64,000 nt of DNA from Gluconacetobacter asukensis (GCF_014174375.1 NZ_JABEQE010000010.1:1-64000); one strand, 5' to 3'; counted from the stretch's first letter, positions 31,847 to 40,331 are shown. Made by a program: numbers and translations. The notes: generated by a model from the letters alone, not told the origin.

Positions 31847-34217
31847 CCTTCAGTCCTCAGTCGACCGGGCGTTTCGCGAAGCTTCGGCCCGTCACAACGT
31901 CGACGAAAAATGGCTGAGAGCGATTGCTCAGACTGAAAGCGGCGGTCGGCTGGATGCGGTGAGCCCGGCGGGTGCGGTCGGGCTGATGCAGATCATGCCC
32001 GACACCGCGCGCGGCCTGGGCATCGATCCCCGCGATCCGGTGCAGGCCATCCACGGCGCCGCCCGGATGCTGGACGAAAACCTGCGCCGATACGGCAACC
32101 CAGATGACGCCATGCGGGCATATAACGCCGGCACCGACCGGGCACGATGGGACAACGAACAGACGCGGGCATACCCCGCTAAGGTGATGGCGAACATGGC
32201 CGAGATCGCGAAGAGGCAGTCTGCGCGCAAGCAGCCGGATGTTCTGGACGACAGTGTTTACGGCTGGGATGATGCGCCCAAGGGTGGCGGCGCGGCGACC
32301 TTGGATGACGGCATCTATGGTTGGGACGAGAAGCCGTCTCCTGCCATGGCACGCAGCCAGCAGACAGGATCGGCGCCTGAGCAGTCGCGCCTTGGCAAAG
32401 CATGGACGGTCGCCAACGACACGGTGAACGCCGCCGGCCGCGAGATAGATAGAACCGGCGCGGGCGTGTCGCATCTTCTGGGCTGGCTCGCATCTGCTGG
32501 TCATCACCTCGACAATCCGGTGTCACGGACGGCAAACCGCCTGGGAGATTGGGTTGAAGGGCTCGAGAAGGCAGACGAGGAGTCGCGTGCGGGCGATTAT
32601 GGCGCCGACTATTCGAATGCCCTCGGCACAGCGGCCGGCGCCCTCCTGTCGACAGAAATCGGAGGCAAGCTGGTGCGCCGAGTGGCGCCAGCCCTTGAGG
32701 GGAGTCGACCAGGGCGCATCGTCGCCAACACTTTGACGGGCGACGGGTCTACAGCGGCACGCTGGGCCAATAACGGACTGGCGGCCGGAGTGCAGACAGC
32801 GCTTGCTGGGGGAGATTGGAAAGACGCGGCTGCGCTCGGTATAGGGCTCGGCGCCGCTGGTTCGGTTGCCGGGAGAGCGGGCGCCCACCTGTCTGGCGCA
32901 GCACGGCGCGTAGGCGACTATCTCGGCCCGGAAGGCGCACGGATGCGAAGTGCAGAAGGGACGCCTTCAGCCGCCGGCGCCGCAGAGGGAGAAGCGCGGC
33001 CGGGGGCGGCATCGGCCAGTGAGCAGCGCGCAGAGGAGCGGGCACAGAAAAAGGCAGCATCGAATATCGGGGCATTCACGAGCCCAGATAAGGCAGCCGA
33101 TGCGATCATGCGCGCTTTCTCCAGCACGGACGGAACGCGCCTCTATGAAGCGCTGGTCCCGGGCGTGTTCCACACTTTGGCGACCAGAAACCGCGACGTG
33201 AAGATGGCTGGGCTCGAGGACAATCTGCGCGATCTGTATCCGGATGCTTTCCGGGCTCTGGATGCCTCGAACGGCGACGCCTATGTGCGCCATCTGCGCG
33301 AGACTGTCGGGACGCCTGAGCAGATCCAGAAGATGGAGGTGGAGCGGTCGGAGTTCGAACGGGCGCAGCGCGAGAGCGCATTCGCAAATGAGGAGCCAGT
33401 TTCGACCGACGATCTCCACTCGATCCTCGACCGTCACATTGCCGACAGCCGGGGCAATGAGCCAGTCAAAGCGGCGCTGAACAAGGCCAAGGCTGCGCTG
33501 ACGGATGCCTCGGAAGAGGATGGGACCGCGATGCCCTCCAACCTGTGGAATGTGCGCAAGGCCATCGGATATGGCCTTCAGCAAGCCGCCGCGTCCGAGT
33601 CCGCGCATATGCGCGCAGCCGCCTCGCGGCTCTCGCCGTTCATGGAAGATCTGGCCGAGAAGATCGACCATGGCGCGCCTGGCTTCCGTGATTATCTGAG
33701 CGGATATTCCAGCAGATCAAGCGATATCGGCAGCCTTCGCTTTCTCCAGTCGCGCGGGTTGACTCAGGCAGCGAACGATGCGCCGTCCGGAGAAGCCGTC
33801 AATTACACAGCACTCAAGAGGCTGATCGGCCAGATCGACAAGAACGAGGTGTCTGTTTCCACGAAGGGAACCGATGCCGTCACGCCGGCGCAAGAAGCGC
33901 GCCTGCGGGCCCTCTATCGGGATATGCTGGCTGAGCGAGAAATGCGCGAGGCCGGGCGTTCATCGGGCGCATCGAAGACGTTCAAGGCGGCGATGACGCA
34001 GCGGGCGAAGGAGGTGCGGGGAGGATTCACTGGCGGTCTCCTGGCACCAGTAGCTGCGGCGATCGGGGGCCATGAAGGGGGCGCCTTTACTGGCGGCGCG
34101 CTCGGGGCGGCCCTACATGGCGGCAACACCCTTGTCAGCCATGCACTGGCGAACCGGCGCATGACGAACATGGAACGCACGGATCAGAAGGTCATCACAC
34201 GGTTGCTGGGTGGATAG
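31836..34217 (+). CDS. Ejection protein with lytic transglycosylase domain (gp16-like)
   Basis: A 793-residue protein. Residues 1-120 are a lytic transglycosylase SLT domain: catalytic E34 (AIAQTESGG), then GAVGLMQIMPDTARGLG and AYNAGTDRA. Two copies of a DD(S/G)xYGWD(D/E) motif follow near 135-160. A long Ala-rich helical remainder follows, with a coiled region and a C-terminal hydrophobic, Gly-rich stretch. P22 gp16 (609 residues) is the same class; it would open the peptidoglycan and form the DNA channel. The SLT domain in the ejection protein also occurs in T7 gp16. Confidence 0.88.
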   Translation: MADDLQSSVDRAFREASARHNVDEKWLRAIAQTESGGRLDAVSPAGAVGLMQIMPDTARGLGIDPRDPVQAIHGAARMLDENLRRYGNPDDAMRAYNAGTDRARWDNEQTRAYPAKVMANMAEIAKRQSARKQPDVLDDSVYGWDDAPKGGGAATLDDGIYGWDEKPSPAMARSQQTGSAPEQSRLGKAWTVANDTVNAAGREIDRTGAGVSHLLGWLASAGHHLDNPVSRTANRLGDWVEGLEKADEESRAGDYGADYSNALGTAAGALLSTEIGGKLVRRVAPALEGSRPGRIVANTLTGDGSTAARWANNGLAAGVQTALAGGDWKDAAALGIGLGAAGSVAGRAGAHLSGAARRVGDYLGPEGARMRSAEGTPSAAGAAEGEARPGAASASEQRAEERAQKKAASNIGAFTSPDKAADAIMRAFSSTDGTRLYEALVPGVFHTLATRNRDVKMAGLEDNLRDLYPDAFRALDASNGDAYVRHLRETVGTPEQIQKMEVERSEFERAQRESAFANEEPVSTDDLHSILDRHIADSRGNEPVKAALNKAKAALTDASEEDGTAMPSNLWNVRKAIGYGLQQAAASESAHMRAAASRLSPFMEDLAEKIDHGAPGFRDYLSGYSSRSSDIGSLRFLQSRGLTQAANDAPSGEAVNYTALKRLIGQIDKNEVSVSTKGTDAVTPAQEARLRALYRDMLAEREMREAGRSSGASKTFKAAMTQRAKEVRGGFTGGLLAPVAAAIGGHEGGAFTGGALGAALHGGNTLVSHALANRRMTNMERTDQKVITRLLGG

Positions 34218-34226
34218 CCGCAGCAG

Positions 34227-34499
34227 TCAATCACATGGCGTCTTCGGGATGCCCATTCGATCCGCGCGCTGGACAAGCCAGATGCGGATCAGCATGGGGA
34301 AGGCCATAGGGAGCGCCATTATCAGCGCCTCGGCCTGCGGGTAATCGAACTCAGCCTGCAAGAGCAGGGCTATCCCGGCCCAGCCCGTGATGTTGATGAC
34401 CCAATTGCCCAGGCAGTAAAACGCCAGAATGCCCAGAACAAAAGGGAGCCCGGCGAGGCCGGGAATAACTTCAGCTACGAAGCTGGTCCAATCTTGCAT
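34227..34499 (-). CDS. Small membrane protein
   Basis: A 90-residue protein with two or three hydrophobic segments (LPFVLGILAFYCLGNWVINI, WAGIALLLQ, IMALPMAFPMLIRIWLV). It faces the ejection gene and is convergent with it (9 nt gap). No ribosome site seen. Expression from the minus strand would fit a lysogeny or immI transcript. Unknown function. Confidence 0.5.
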   Translation of the reverse strand: MQDWTSFVAEVIPGLAGLPFVLGILAFYCLGNWVINITGWAGIALLLQAEFDYPQAEALIMALPMAFPMLIRIWLVQRADRMGIPKTPCD

Positions 34500-34551
34500 G
34501 CACCGGTCTTATCGCGGCGCTCACCTGGTCGTCACATGAAATATCGGTTGT

Positions 34552-35106
34552 TTATCGGCAACTCGTATTCACATATGAGCCGGCAGCATAGGACGAGCAG
34601 TTCACCGTTGCGCCCATGCTGCCCATTTGCGGGACAGGCGCTTGGTAGACTGGGGCCGGCTGCCGGCCACCGAAAACGGCTTGATAGGCGGCTATCCTGC
34701 GTTCAGCAGCAGAGTTTTGATCATCTGTCTCTTTCTCTCGCAGATATTGGGACTCGCCGGCGTTAATCTCCGCTATCTTGAGCTTCAACTGCTCGACGCC
34801 CTCTTGAGGGGAAACTTCCCTGCGATCTATCTTCCCTGCGAGATCAGATCTCGCAACTGAAATCCGCTGTGCATAAGAATAGTCGCCTCTTACACGGGCT
34901 GTATAATTGAACATAGCTGTGTTTATGCAGCGAGCACGGCGGGTGTAATTTCCTATCTGCTCTGGTAAATTCTTTAGGCAGTCATCCCGCTCTGTGGCCA
35001 TCGCATTTAATTCTGCCCGGTTTTCCTCTTTGCTCGGCCCATTGCCGGATTGAGCACATGCAGACAGACCGAAGGCCATAATCCCCAACACAATCCGCCG
35101 CATCAC
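34552..35106 (-). CDS. Lipoprotein
   Basis: A 184-residue protein. The signal MMRRIVLGIMAFGLSAC has a lipobox GLSAC with Cys17. Then a long charged helical region (EENRAELNAMATERDDC and RISVARSDLAGKIDRREVSP) and a Pro/Gln-rich end with two more Cys. Likely an outer- or inner-membrane lipoprotein made by the prophage. A lysogenic-conversion role is possible. No family was recognised. Confidence 0.7.
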   Translation of the reverse strand: MMRRIVLGIMAFGLSACAQSGNGPSKEENRAELNAMATERDDCLKNLPEQIGNYTRRARCINTAMFNYTARVRGDYSYAQRISVARSDLAGKIDRREVSPQEGVEQLKLKIAEINAGESQYLREKETDDQNSAAERRIAAYQAVFGGRQPAPVYQAPVPQMGSMGATVNCSSYAAGSYVNTSCR

Positions 35107-35152
35107 CGTCTCTCCAAATTGTAATGAAACGTCACATAGAGAGGTGGATGGG

Positions 35153-35443
35153 TCAATGGCCCAGGCGTTCCTTTACGGCCTCAACTTCCGACTTCAGTCG
35201 CTCGATTTCGTCATAGAGATCGCTGAAATGCTTCCATAGAGCGCGGTTTCCGAATTCCTCATCGGAAGTCAGCCGCTCCAGGTCATCTATCCTCTTGTCC
35301 GCCCCGCTCAGCGTAGATTCCAGACGCGCCAGGATCTCGGCCGTCAGTGTGATGCCATGCTGGGCAGCCTCGTCTTCGAGGCGCTTCCTTAGCGATGGAC
35401 TGAGTCTCAGCTTGAACCAAGTGTCGGATGTGGATTCGCTCAT
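35153..35443 (-). CDS. Mnt-like ribbon-helix-helix repressor
   Basis: A 96-residue protein. Residues 6-45 (DTWFKLRLSPSLRKRLEDEA and AQHGITLTAEILARLESTL) are an Arc/Mnt ribbon-helix-helix. Residues about 62-96 (LWKHFSDLYDEIERLKSEVE) form a C-terminal coiled coil as in Mnt, which tetramerises. It is divergent from the Arc-like/antirepressor pair. By analogy with P22 it may repress the antirepressor promoter in the lysogen. ATG at 35443; the longer in-frame start at 35485 overlaps the divergent promoter. Confidence 0.78.
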   Translation of the reverse strand: MSESTSDTWFKLRLSPSLRKRLEDEAAQHGITLTAEILARLESTLSGADKRIDDLERLTSDEEFGNRALWKHFSDLYDEIERLKSEVEAVKERLGH

Positions 35444-35468
35444 GGGCGAACTATGGGTACATTTTGCC

Positions 35469-35499
35469 TTGACTGCTACGGGCAATCCATGGTCATGAT
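35469..35499 (+). promoter_or_regulatory. Candidate promoter of the Arc-like/antirepressor operon
   Basis: TTGACT at 35469-35474 and CATGAT at 35494-35499 with a long 19-nt spacer. It is in the 80-nt gap between the two divergent ribbon-helix-helix genes. Weak match; position is the main support. Confidence 0.35.
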
Positions 35500-35523
35500 T
35501 TGCTCGTTAGAACCGAGGAGACC

Positions 35524-35709
35524 ATGACGCAGCAAATTCACTTCAAGATCCCCATGCCGGACGATGTGCGGCAATGGCTGGATCGCGCAGCACCGCGCGC
35601 CGAGCGCAGCAGGGGAGCGCATGTCATCTTCTTGCTTCGGCAGGAAATGGAAAAAGAAAAGGCGTCGGACACCGCCCTAGGAAAGCAGTCCGACGCCTCT
35701 CAGCAATGA
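35524..35709 (+). CDS. Arc-like ribbon-helix-helix protein
   Basis: A 61-residue protein: QIHFKIPMPDDVRQWLDRAA, then GAHVIFLLRQEMEKEKA, the strand-helix-helix of Arc (53 residues). It is followed directly by the antirepressor gene, as arc is followed by ant in P22. GAGGAG lies close before the ATG. It may dampen its own operon once the antirepressor is made. Confidence 0.72.
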   Translation: MTQQIHFKIPMPDDVRQWLDRAAPRAERSRGAHVIFLLRQEMEKEKASDTALGKQSDASQQ

Positions 35710-35729
35710 CCACGGAAGGACATCACGCG

Positions 35730-36578
35730 ATGACGCATAACACGTCTCTGACCATTCTTTCCACCAAGATCCGCCAGGATGAGGAGGGGCGCTACTGCCT
35801 GAACGACTGCCACAAGGCAGCCGGCGCAGATCCGAACAAAGCTCCATCCGAATGGACCAAAAGTGCGCAGACAAAGGCGCTTATCGAGGAACTTTCTAAC
35901 TCGGGGAATTCCCCGAGTAAGCCTTTCTCATCAAAGGAAGGGCGCGGCGGAGGCACCTACGGCAGCGAAGAGCTTGTGCTTGCCTACGCCCAGTGGATCA
36001 GCCCAGCGTTCCATGTCCAATGCCTCCGCGCGCTGCTGACCATGATGAAGGGCGAGCCGGGCGCAAGTCCCACGAAGCGCTCGATCCGCAAGCCTTCGCT
36101 CCGCATGACGTTCCGCACTGGCCACGAGATCGCCAAGCTGATGGGGTTGGACGACAAGACGGCCGGCATCAAGGCTGGGCGGTACTGCCTGAAGAAGTGC
36201 GGCGAGAACCCGCTAGAGGATATGGGGCTGCTCTATCAGGACGCCCCGGAACAGGATCGCTTCATGACGGCGACGAAGGTGGCCGAAGCGCTTGGCATGG
36301 CGGGTGGTCGCCTGGGAGAGCGAGGAAACGCGCTTCTGGAAGCCGCCCTTCTTCAGACCTACTCACATGTGAAAGGGAAGAAGATCTGGACGCCGACCGA
36401 GATCGGAATGGCCTATGCGCGCCTGTCGGACGTTGGGAAGGCGCATGCCGACGGGTCAGTTCAGACCTACCTCTGGTCATCGCGGGTGATCGAGATCCTG
36501 AAGCTGCATGTGGATCTGAAGGGGATGCCGGAGATCACGCGCCGCCCTTTCGCTCCGAAGCGGGAGGCAGCGGCATAG
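35730..36578 (+). CDS. KilA-N domain antirepressor
   Basis: A 282-residue protein. Residues about 10-110 form a KilA-N domain: KIRQDEEGRYCLNDCHKAAG and GGTYGSEELVLAYAQWISPA, FHVQCLRALLTM. The C-terminal part (DRFMTATKVAEALGMAGGRL and TPTEIGMAYARLSDVGKAHA) resembles a phage antirepressor regulatory domain with helix-turn-helix. Expected to inactivate the CI-type repressor, or act on DNA itself. GGAAGGA 9 nt before ATG 35730; an ATG at 35706 overlaps the arc-like stop (ATGA) and is an alternative. Confidence 0.8.
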   Translation: MTHNTSLTILSTKIRQDEEGRYCLNDCHKAAGADPNKAPSEWTKSAQTKALIEELSNSGNSPSKPFSSKEGRGGGTYGSEELVLAYAQWISPAFHVQCLRALLTMMKGEPGASPTKRSIRKPSLRMTFRTGHEIAKLMGLDDKTAGIKAGRYCLKKCGENPLEDMGLLYQDAPEQDRFMTATKVAEALGMAGGRLGERGNALLEAALLQTYSHVKGKKIWTPTEIGMAYARLSDVGKAHADGSVQTYLWSSRVIEILKLHVDLKGMPEITRRPFAPKREAAA

Positions 36579-36607
36579 TCCTGCTGGCCGGGCCGGCGCG
36601 GGCCCGG

Positions 36608-36772
36608 ATGGCGCGCGTGGAACTGTCCAACGCGCTTCTGCGGGCGAACTCGACGCTCATCGTCAGGGCTGAGGTCCCGCCCGAGCACATGCGCAGGATG
36701 CTGCGCGACGCGGCCAGCGCAGTCATGCAGATGTGGGACGACCTGCATCAGGGGGTGATTGCGTCGACATAA
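36608..36772 (+). CDS. Small hypothetical protein after antirepressor
   Basis: A 54-residue frame (MARVELSNALLRANSTLIVR, then VPPEHMRRMLRDAASAVMQM). It follows the antirepressor gene by 29 nt and ends just before the AT-rich P63C block. No ribosome site seen. The composition is helical. Acceptance rests on position. Confidence 0.45.
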   Translation: MARVELSNALLRANSTLIVRAEVPPEHMRRMLRDAASAVMQMWDDLHQGVIAST

Positions 36773-36786
36773 TCATGATAAATGAG

Positions 36787-36864
36787 ATTGCAAGCTGGAG
36801 ATATTTAGCTTGCAATTTCTCTCCAGAATATTTTATGCAAGCACACGAAGAATGGAGCTTGCAA
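36787..36864 (+). promoter_or_regulatory. Inverted-repeat operator before the P63C gene
   Basis: ATTGCAAGCT (36787-36796) and AGCTTGCAAT (36807-36816) are perfect 10-bp arms with a 10-nt spacer. AGCTTGCAA occurs a third time at 36856-36864, touching the ATG at 36865, and TGCAAGC once more at 36836-36842. The layout predicts a dedicated repressor or autoregulation. The region is AT-rich compared with the prophage. Confidence 0.7.
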
Positions 36865-37893
36865 ATGTCTGAGAGTAAGAAGCCTAGATCTGTTCCATCC
36901 AGGGCGAATGGAGCCAAAGCTAGATCAGATTCGCTAACCCCTGAACAAAGATCTGAAATTGCAGCAAAGGCTGCCCGCGCCTCTGCGAAGGCTAGATCGA
37001 AGCCTATCATCAAGGCGACGCATGGAAGAGCTGACCACCCTTTAAAAATTGGCGATTTGGAAATCCCTTGTTATGTCCTAGAGGATGGGACGCGCGTTTT
37101 AACGCAGTCTGGCGTTCTCAATGCGATGTCTCTTCCTGATCGCGGAGGATCCGAAGGGCGTACGAGACTAGCCCGATTCTTTGATGGTCAGGCATTTTCT
37201 CCTTATCTTTCTAAGGAGTTATCCGATAGTACGAACGACCCGATTCGCTTTCAAACGACGAGTGGGGTCATAGCTTACGGGTTCCCGGCGGAGATGCTGG
37301 TTCATCTGTGTGAGGCAATATTAAAGGCAAGGGATGAGGGTCTGTCTGGACGATACTCCCGTGTCGTTGTCCAGGCAGACATCATCATGCGCGGCTTGGC
37401 ACGCACGGGGATTGTAGCCCTTGTCGACGAAGTCACGGGATACCAGAGAGATAGACCACGCGATGCTCTCGCAAAGATTTTCGAGGCATTCGTAAGCAAA
37501 GAAATCCAAAAATGGATCAGGAGATTTCCCCCTGAGTTTTATGAGCACTTGTTTAGGCTCAGAGGGATTCCTTATTCTATCGAACAGGGGCAAAAGCGTC
37601 CCGGATATTTTGGTCACCTTACCAATGATTTGGTTTACAAGAGGTTAGCTCCTAACATTCTTGAAGAGTTGAACAGAATTAATACAGTGGATCCAGAGAC
37701 AAAAAGGAGAAAAACAACACACCATCAGAGGTTGACAAACGATGTTGGCATTAATGCGCTGAATTCTCACATCGGTTCCGTTGTTGCTTTAATGGCTATT
37801 ACTCCCGATAAAAAGTATGATGAGTTTGTTCAGCTTCTCGACAAGGTTAAGCCTCGCCTCAACGGGCACGACGCAGAAGATTTTGACACCTAA
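36865..37893 (+). CDS. P63C-domain protein, AT-rich moron gene
   Basis: A 342-residue protein. A Lys/Ala-rich N-terminus (LTPEQRSEIAAKAARASAKA) is followed by a central region IPCYVLEDGTRVLTQSGVLN and GFPAEMLVHLCEAILKARDE. Then comes the P63C domain: YQRDRPRDALAKIFEAFVSK, IQKWIRRFPPEFYEHLFRLR. P63C-domain proteins occur in phages and mobile elements; the function is unknown, though a KilA-N/ORF6C-like DNA-binding or antirepressor role is sometimes supposed. GGAG lies 8 nt before the ATG. Codon use and base composition are much more AT-rich than the neighbours, a sign of transfer. A terminator follows. Confidence 0.82.
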   Translation: MSESKKPRSVPSRANGAKARSDSLTPEQRSEIAAKAARASAKARSKPIIKATHGRADHPLKIGDLEIPCYVLEDGTRVLTQSGVLNAMSLPDRGGSEGRTRLARFFDGQAFSPYLSKELSDSTNDPIRFQTTSGVIAYGFPAEMLVHLCEAILKARDEGLSGRYSRVVVQADIIMRGLARTGIVALVDEVTGYQRDRPRDALAKIFEAFVSKEIQKWIRRFPPEFYEHLFRLRGIPYSIEQGQKRPGYFGHLTNDLVYKRLAPNILEELNRINTVDPETKRRKTTHHQRLTNDVGINALNSHIGSVVALMAITPDKKYDEFVQLLDKVKPRLNGHDAEDFDT

Positions 37894-37904
37894 GTTTCTT
37901 GAAT

Positions 37905-37934
37905 AAAGGGGCGCTCGAATGCGGGCGCCTTTTC
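37905..37934 (+). terminator. Terminator of the P63C gene
   Basis: AAAGGGGCGC pairs with GGCGCCTTTT across a 9- to 10-nt loop (one bulged G) and ends in a T-run. It closes the AT-rich P63C unit, making it an autonomous transcription unit. Confidence 0.65.
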
Positions 37935-37951
37935 TCACATAGGAGGCCGCG

Positions 37952-38095
37952 ATGATATTCATGCGTTTTCGGACAGAAGCTCCAGAGGGTAGCGAGGCTG
38001 TTCGGGCGATAGCACGCCTCGTGAATGTCGCTGCGCTGTCAGTGGGAATGGTCGCGGTCTCATGGTGCGTGGTCTACGTGCATACCCATTGGTGA
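37952..38095 (+). CDS. Small single-span membrane protein
   Basis: A 47-residue frame with AGGAGG 6 nt before its ATG. MIFMRFRTEAPEGSEAVRAI is followed by one hydrophobic span (LVNVAALSVGMVAVSWCVVY). It lies between the P63C terminator and the lysis genes. It could be part of the lysis cassette (holin or antiholin-size). Confidence 0.6.
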   Translation: MIFMRFRTEAPEGSEAVRAIARLVNVAALSVGMVAVSWCVVYVHTHW

Positions 38096-38188
38096 TCCTG
38101 CGCTTGCGTGCCATTCCCCATCCGTACTAGAATCCGTTCACGGCGATGTCCCACCGGACTGACGGCGGCCAAAATCCGATGTTCGTGA

Positions 38189-38533
38189 TTGTGCCCCGAT
38201 GCGCCGTTTCTCTGCCTATTGCCGTACACTGGTCGCGCCTTGACGGACGCGACATGCGCTGATCCGCGCCTTGAGGATCACGAGCGCCGGCTGACGGATC
38301 TTGAGCGTGGCCAGACGCGCATCGAGGCCGGGCAGCGCGACCTGTCCAACAAGATGTCTGAGATGCACGGCGAGAACCGTATCCGCGCGGAGCACCTGGA
38401 TCGCACCGTTGGCGTCATGAGCGACCAGTTGAGTGCTCTTGCCAGCATGCGCGGCTGGGCCAAGTGGGCGTTCGTCATCGGCGGATCTTCGTTCGCCGGC
38501 TCGGTGCTCTCTCATTTCGCGACGCTTCCGTGA
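38189..38533 (+). CDS. XhlA-like lysis accessory protein
   Basis: Up to 114 residues; the TTG at 38240 gives 97. DPRLEDHERRLTDLERGQTR and IEAGQRDLSNKM is a coiled coil. The C-terminus WAKWAFVIGGSSFAGSVLSH is a single membrane span. This is the XhlA/haemolysin-type arrangement that works with holin and endolysin. GTG at 38189 is the far start; no clear ribosome site before either. Confidence 0.65.
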   Translation: MCPDAPFLCLLPYTGRALTDATCADPRLEDHERRLTDLERGQTRIEAGQRDLSNKMSEMHGENRIRAEHLDRTVGVMSDQLSALASMRGWAKWAFVIGGSSFAGSVLSHFATLP

Positions 38534-38946
38534 GCGCTGGCGCCGACATCGCAGCCCGCACGGCCTGGGCCGAGGCGCGCGGCGAGGGCATTGCCGGGAT
38601 GCAGGCGGTGCTGAACGTCATCGCGAACCGCGCGGCACGGCCGGGCTGGTGGGGCCATGACATCGCCAGTGTGTGCCAGGCGCCGCACCAGTTTTCGTGC
38701 TGGCTGCCCGGCGATCCGAACGGACCCGAGGCACGCGCCGTCACGGACGACGATCCCCTTTTCCGATCCGCGCTGTCCATGGCCGGGCGGGCTGCATCTG
38801 GCGATCTGCCGGACCTGACCCGCGGATCGGACAGCTATTACGCGACCACCTCGACGCGCCCGCTATGGGCGGCCGGTCGTGTCCCTCAAATCATCATCGG
38901 CCACCACGCATTTTTCCGCGTCGGCCTGACTGGAGATGGCAAGTGA
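38530..38946 (+). CDS. SleB-type cell wall hydrolase (endolysin)
   Basis: A 138-residue protein from GTG 38530. AARTAWAEARGEGIAGMQAV with the catalytic E16 and LNVIANRA is the cell-wall hydrolase (Hydrolase_2, SleB/CwlJ) signature; HQFSCW and YYATTSTRPLWA complete it. It cuts peptidoglycan glycan strands. There is no signal peptide, so it would need the holin-like protein downstream. GTGA overlap with the upstream gene. Confidence 0.88.
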   Translation: MSAGADIAARTAWAEARGEGIAGMQAVLNVIANRAARPGWWGHDIASVCQAPHQFSCWLPGDPNGPEARAVTDDDPLFRSALSMAGRAASGDLPDLTRGSDSYYATTSTRPLWAAGRVPQIIIGHHAFFRVGLTGDGK

Positions 38947-39206
38947 GTAAGATCCTCGATTACGTCCGGCAGCCGACCACGCTGATCGGCCTGAGCCTGA
39001 CCGTGGGCGCGGTGGTGGGCAACCTGTTCGGCGTCCTTTCCGAAACCGTGGCTGGCACGATCCTGAGTGCGACGCTTCCGCTGTGGGTGTCGGACACGTC
39101 TGCCCAGGCGAAGGTCGCCGCGATCGAAGGCGTCCTGACCACCACCACCCATGGCCTGGTGACGACCAATCCCGCAGCCAAGACGGAGATCAAGACCAAT
39201 GCGTAA
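38943..39206 (+). CDS. Holin-like small membrane protein
   Basis: An 87-residue protein from GTG 38943. One or two hydrophobic segments at about 11-50 (TTLIGLSLTVGAVVGNLFGV and ETVAGTILSATLPLWV), followed by a polar tail (AKTEIKTNA). Size and position directly after endolysin suggest a holin. GTGA overlap. Confidence 0.65.
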   Translation: MSKILDYVRQPTTLIGLSLTVGAVVGNLFGVLSETVAGTILSATLPLWVSDTSAQAKVAAIEGVLTTTTHGLVTTNPAAKTEIKTNA

Positions 39207-39807
39207 CTGCAACATCGTCCTCAAGGACGGATCGCGACGCGCTTTCCTCGGCCGCGCTCTCCTGGCGCCGGCAGCCGTTGCCGCACTCGCGGCACTTCCG
39301 GGCTGTACCGTGACCACGTCCGGCAACGTAACCACGATCACAATCAACGTCGCCCAGGTGAAGGCCTACGGCACGGCAGGCATCAATGCGGTTACGACGA
39401 TCCTGTCGATCGCCGCCATTGCATCGGCCATCGGCGCACCGGCGGTAGCGGTGATCGAGACCTCTGCGGGTGCTCTCACCGCATCTTTGGCGGCGTTCTC
39501 CGCGGCTGCGGGGTCGAGCGTCACCGTCAGTTGGGACGATACCTCCTTCCGGACGGCGATCAATTCGATCCTGGCGGATCTGCAAACTGTTGCGACCGAT
39601 CTGGATGGGGCTGTCACCGGAGCGGAGACCAAGGTCGCATCCTCCGACCTGTCCACCGCGACGACGGCGTTGGATGCCCTCAAGACGATCGTTTCGGTAT
39701 TCGAGGGGCTGCTGTCCGTCTCGGTTGGCCGCCGTGCCAAGCTGCGCCCAGTGCGCATGACCATGACCGAGGCGCAGGCGCTCTCTATCCTGCATGTGGT
39801 GCCGTGA
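39199..39807 (+). CDS. Twin-arginine lipoprotein-like protein
   Basis: A 202-residue protein. SRRAFLGRALLAPAAVAALA and LAALPGC form a Tat signal (SRRAFLG) joined to a lipobox ending at Cys36. The mature part is Ala/Thr/Ser-rich with long amphipathic helices (GAETKVASSDLSTATTALDA). It is probably attached to a membrane and could be a spanin-like or surface-exclusion protein; no family recognised. Confidence 0.65.
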   Translation: MRNCNIVLKDGSRRAFLGRALLAPAAVAALAALPGCTVTTSGNVTTITINVAQVKAYGTAGINAVTTILSIAAIASAIGAPAVAVIETSAGALTASLAAFSAAAGSSVTVSWDDTSFRTAINSILADLQTVATDLDGAVTGAETKVASSDLSTATTALDALKTIVSVFEGLLSVSVGRRAKLRPVRMTMTEAQALSILHVVP

Positions 39808-40331
39808 CTGTTCGCATCCGCCTCTACCGCCCAGCCGACTTGGCTGGGCGACTGATCGCATGGCGCCTGGAATCCTGCTGGTCGCATGCCACGATCGAGT
39901 TCGACGGGACGATCTACAGCGCAACGGTGCCGAGGATCGTCGCCGCCGGGCTGGATGATCCGGTATTCGGTATGCCGCCCCGGTCGGGCGAGACGGTCGA
40001 GATCAAGCTGTCGGATGACGAGGCGACGCGCGCCTTGGCCTATTGCCGGTCGATGGTAGGCACGGAATACGACATCGCGTCGATTATCGCCTGGGCGCTC
40101 CGTATCCGGGCCCTTCAGTCGCCGAAGCGCGTCTACTGCTTCGAATTCGTCTATGCGGCGCTAGCTGCTGCCGGCGTATTTCCCGAGAGCAAGTGCTTGG
40201 TGACGGGCGATCAATTGCTGGTCGACCTCTATGCGGCTGGCCGAATCGAGGACGTCCCGCTCGGCACTTATCTCCGCGCTTCGCGGCAACGTGCGCCCGT
40301 CAGTGCGCGGGCGCCGAGGATCCACGCATGA
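39804..40331 (+). CDS. NlpC/P60-like (papain-fold) protein
   Basis: A 175-residue protein from GTG 39804. SCWSHATIEFDGTIYSATVP supplies a His, and KRVYCFEFVYAALAAAG a Cys, in the reversed order of permuted NlpC/P60 (YiiX-type) enzymes. It would cut peptide or amide bonds in the cell wall or in lipids. The GTGA overlap ties it to the lipoprotein gene. Confidence 0.65.
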   Translation: MTVRIRLYRPADLAGRLIAWRLESCWSHATIEFDGTIYSATVPRIVAAGLDDPVFGMPPRSGETVEIKLSDDEATRALAYCRSMVGTEYDIASIIAWALRIRALQSPKRVYCFEFVYAALAAAGVFPESKCLVTGDQLLVDLYAAGRIEDVPLGTYLRASRQRAPVSARAPRIHA

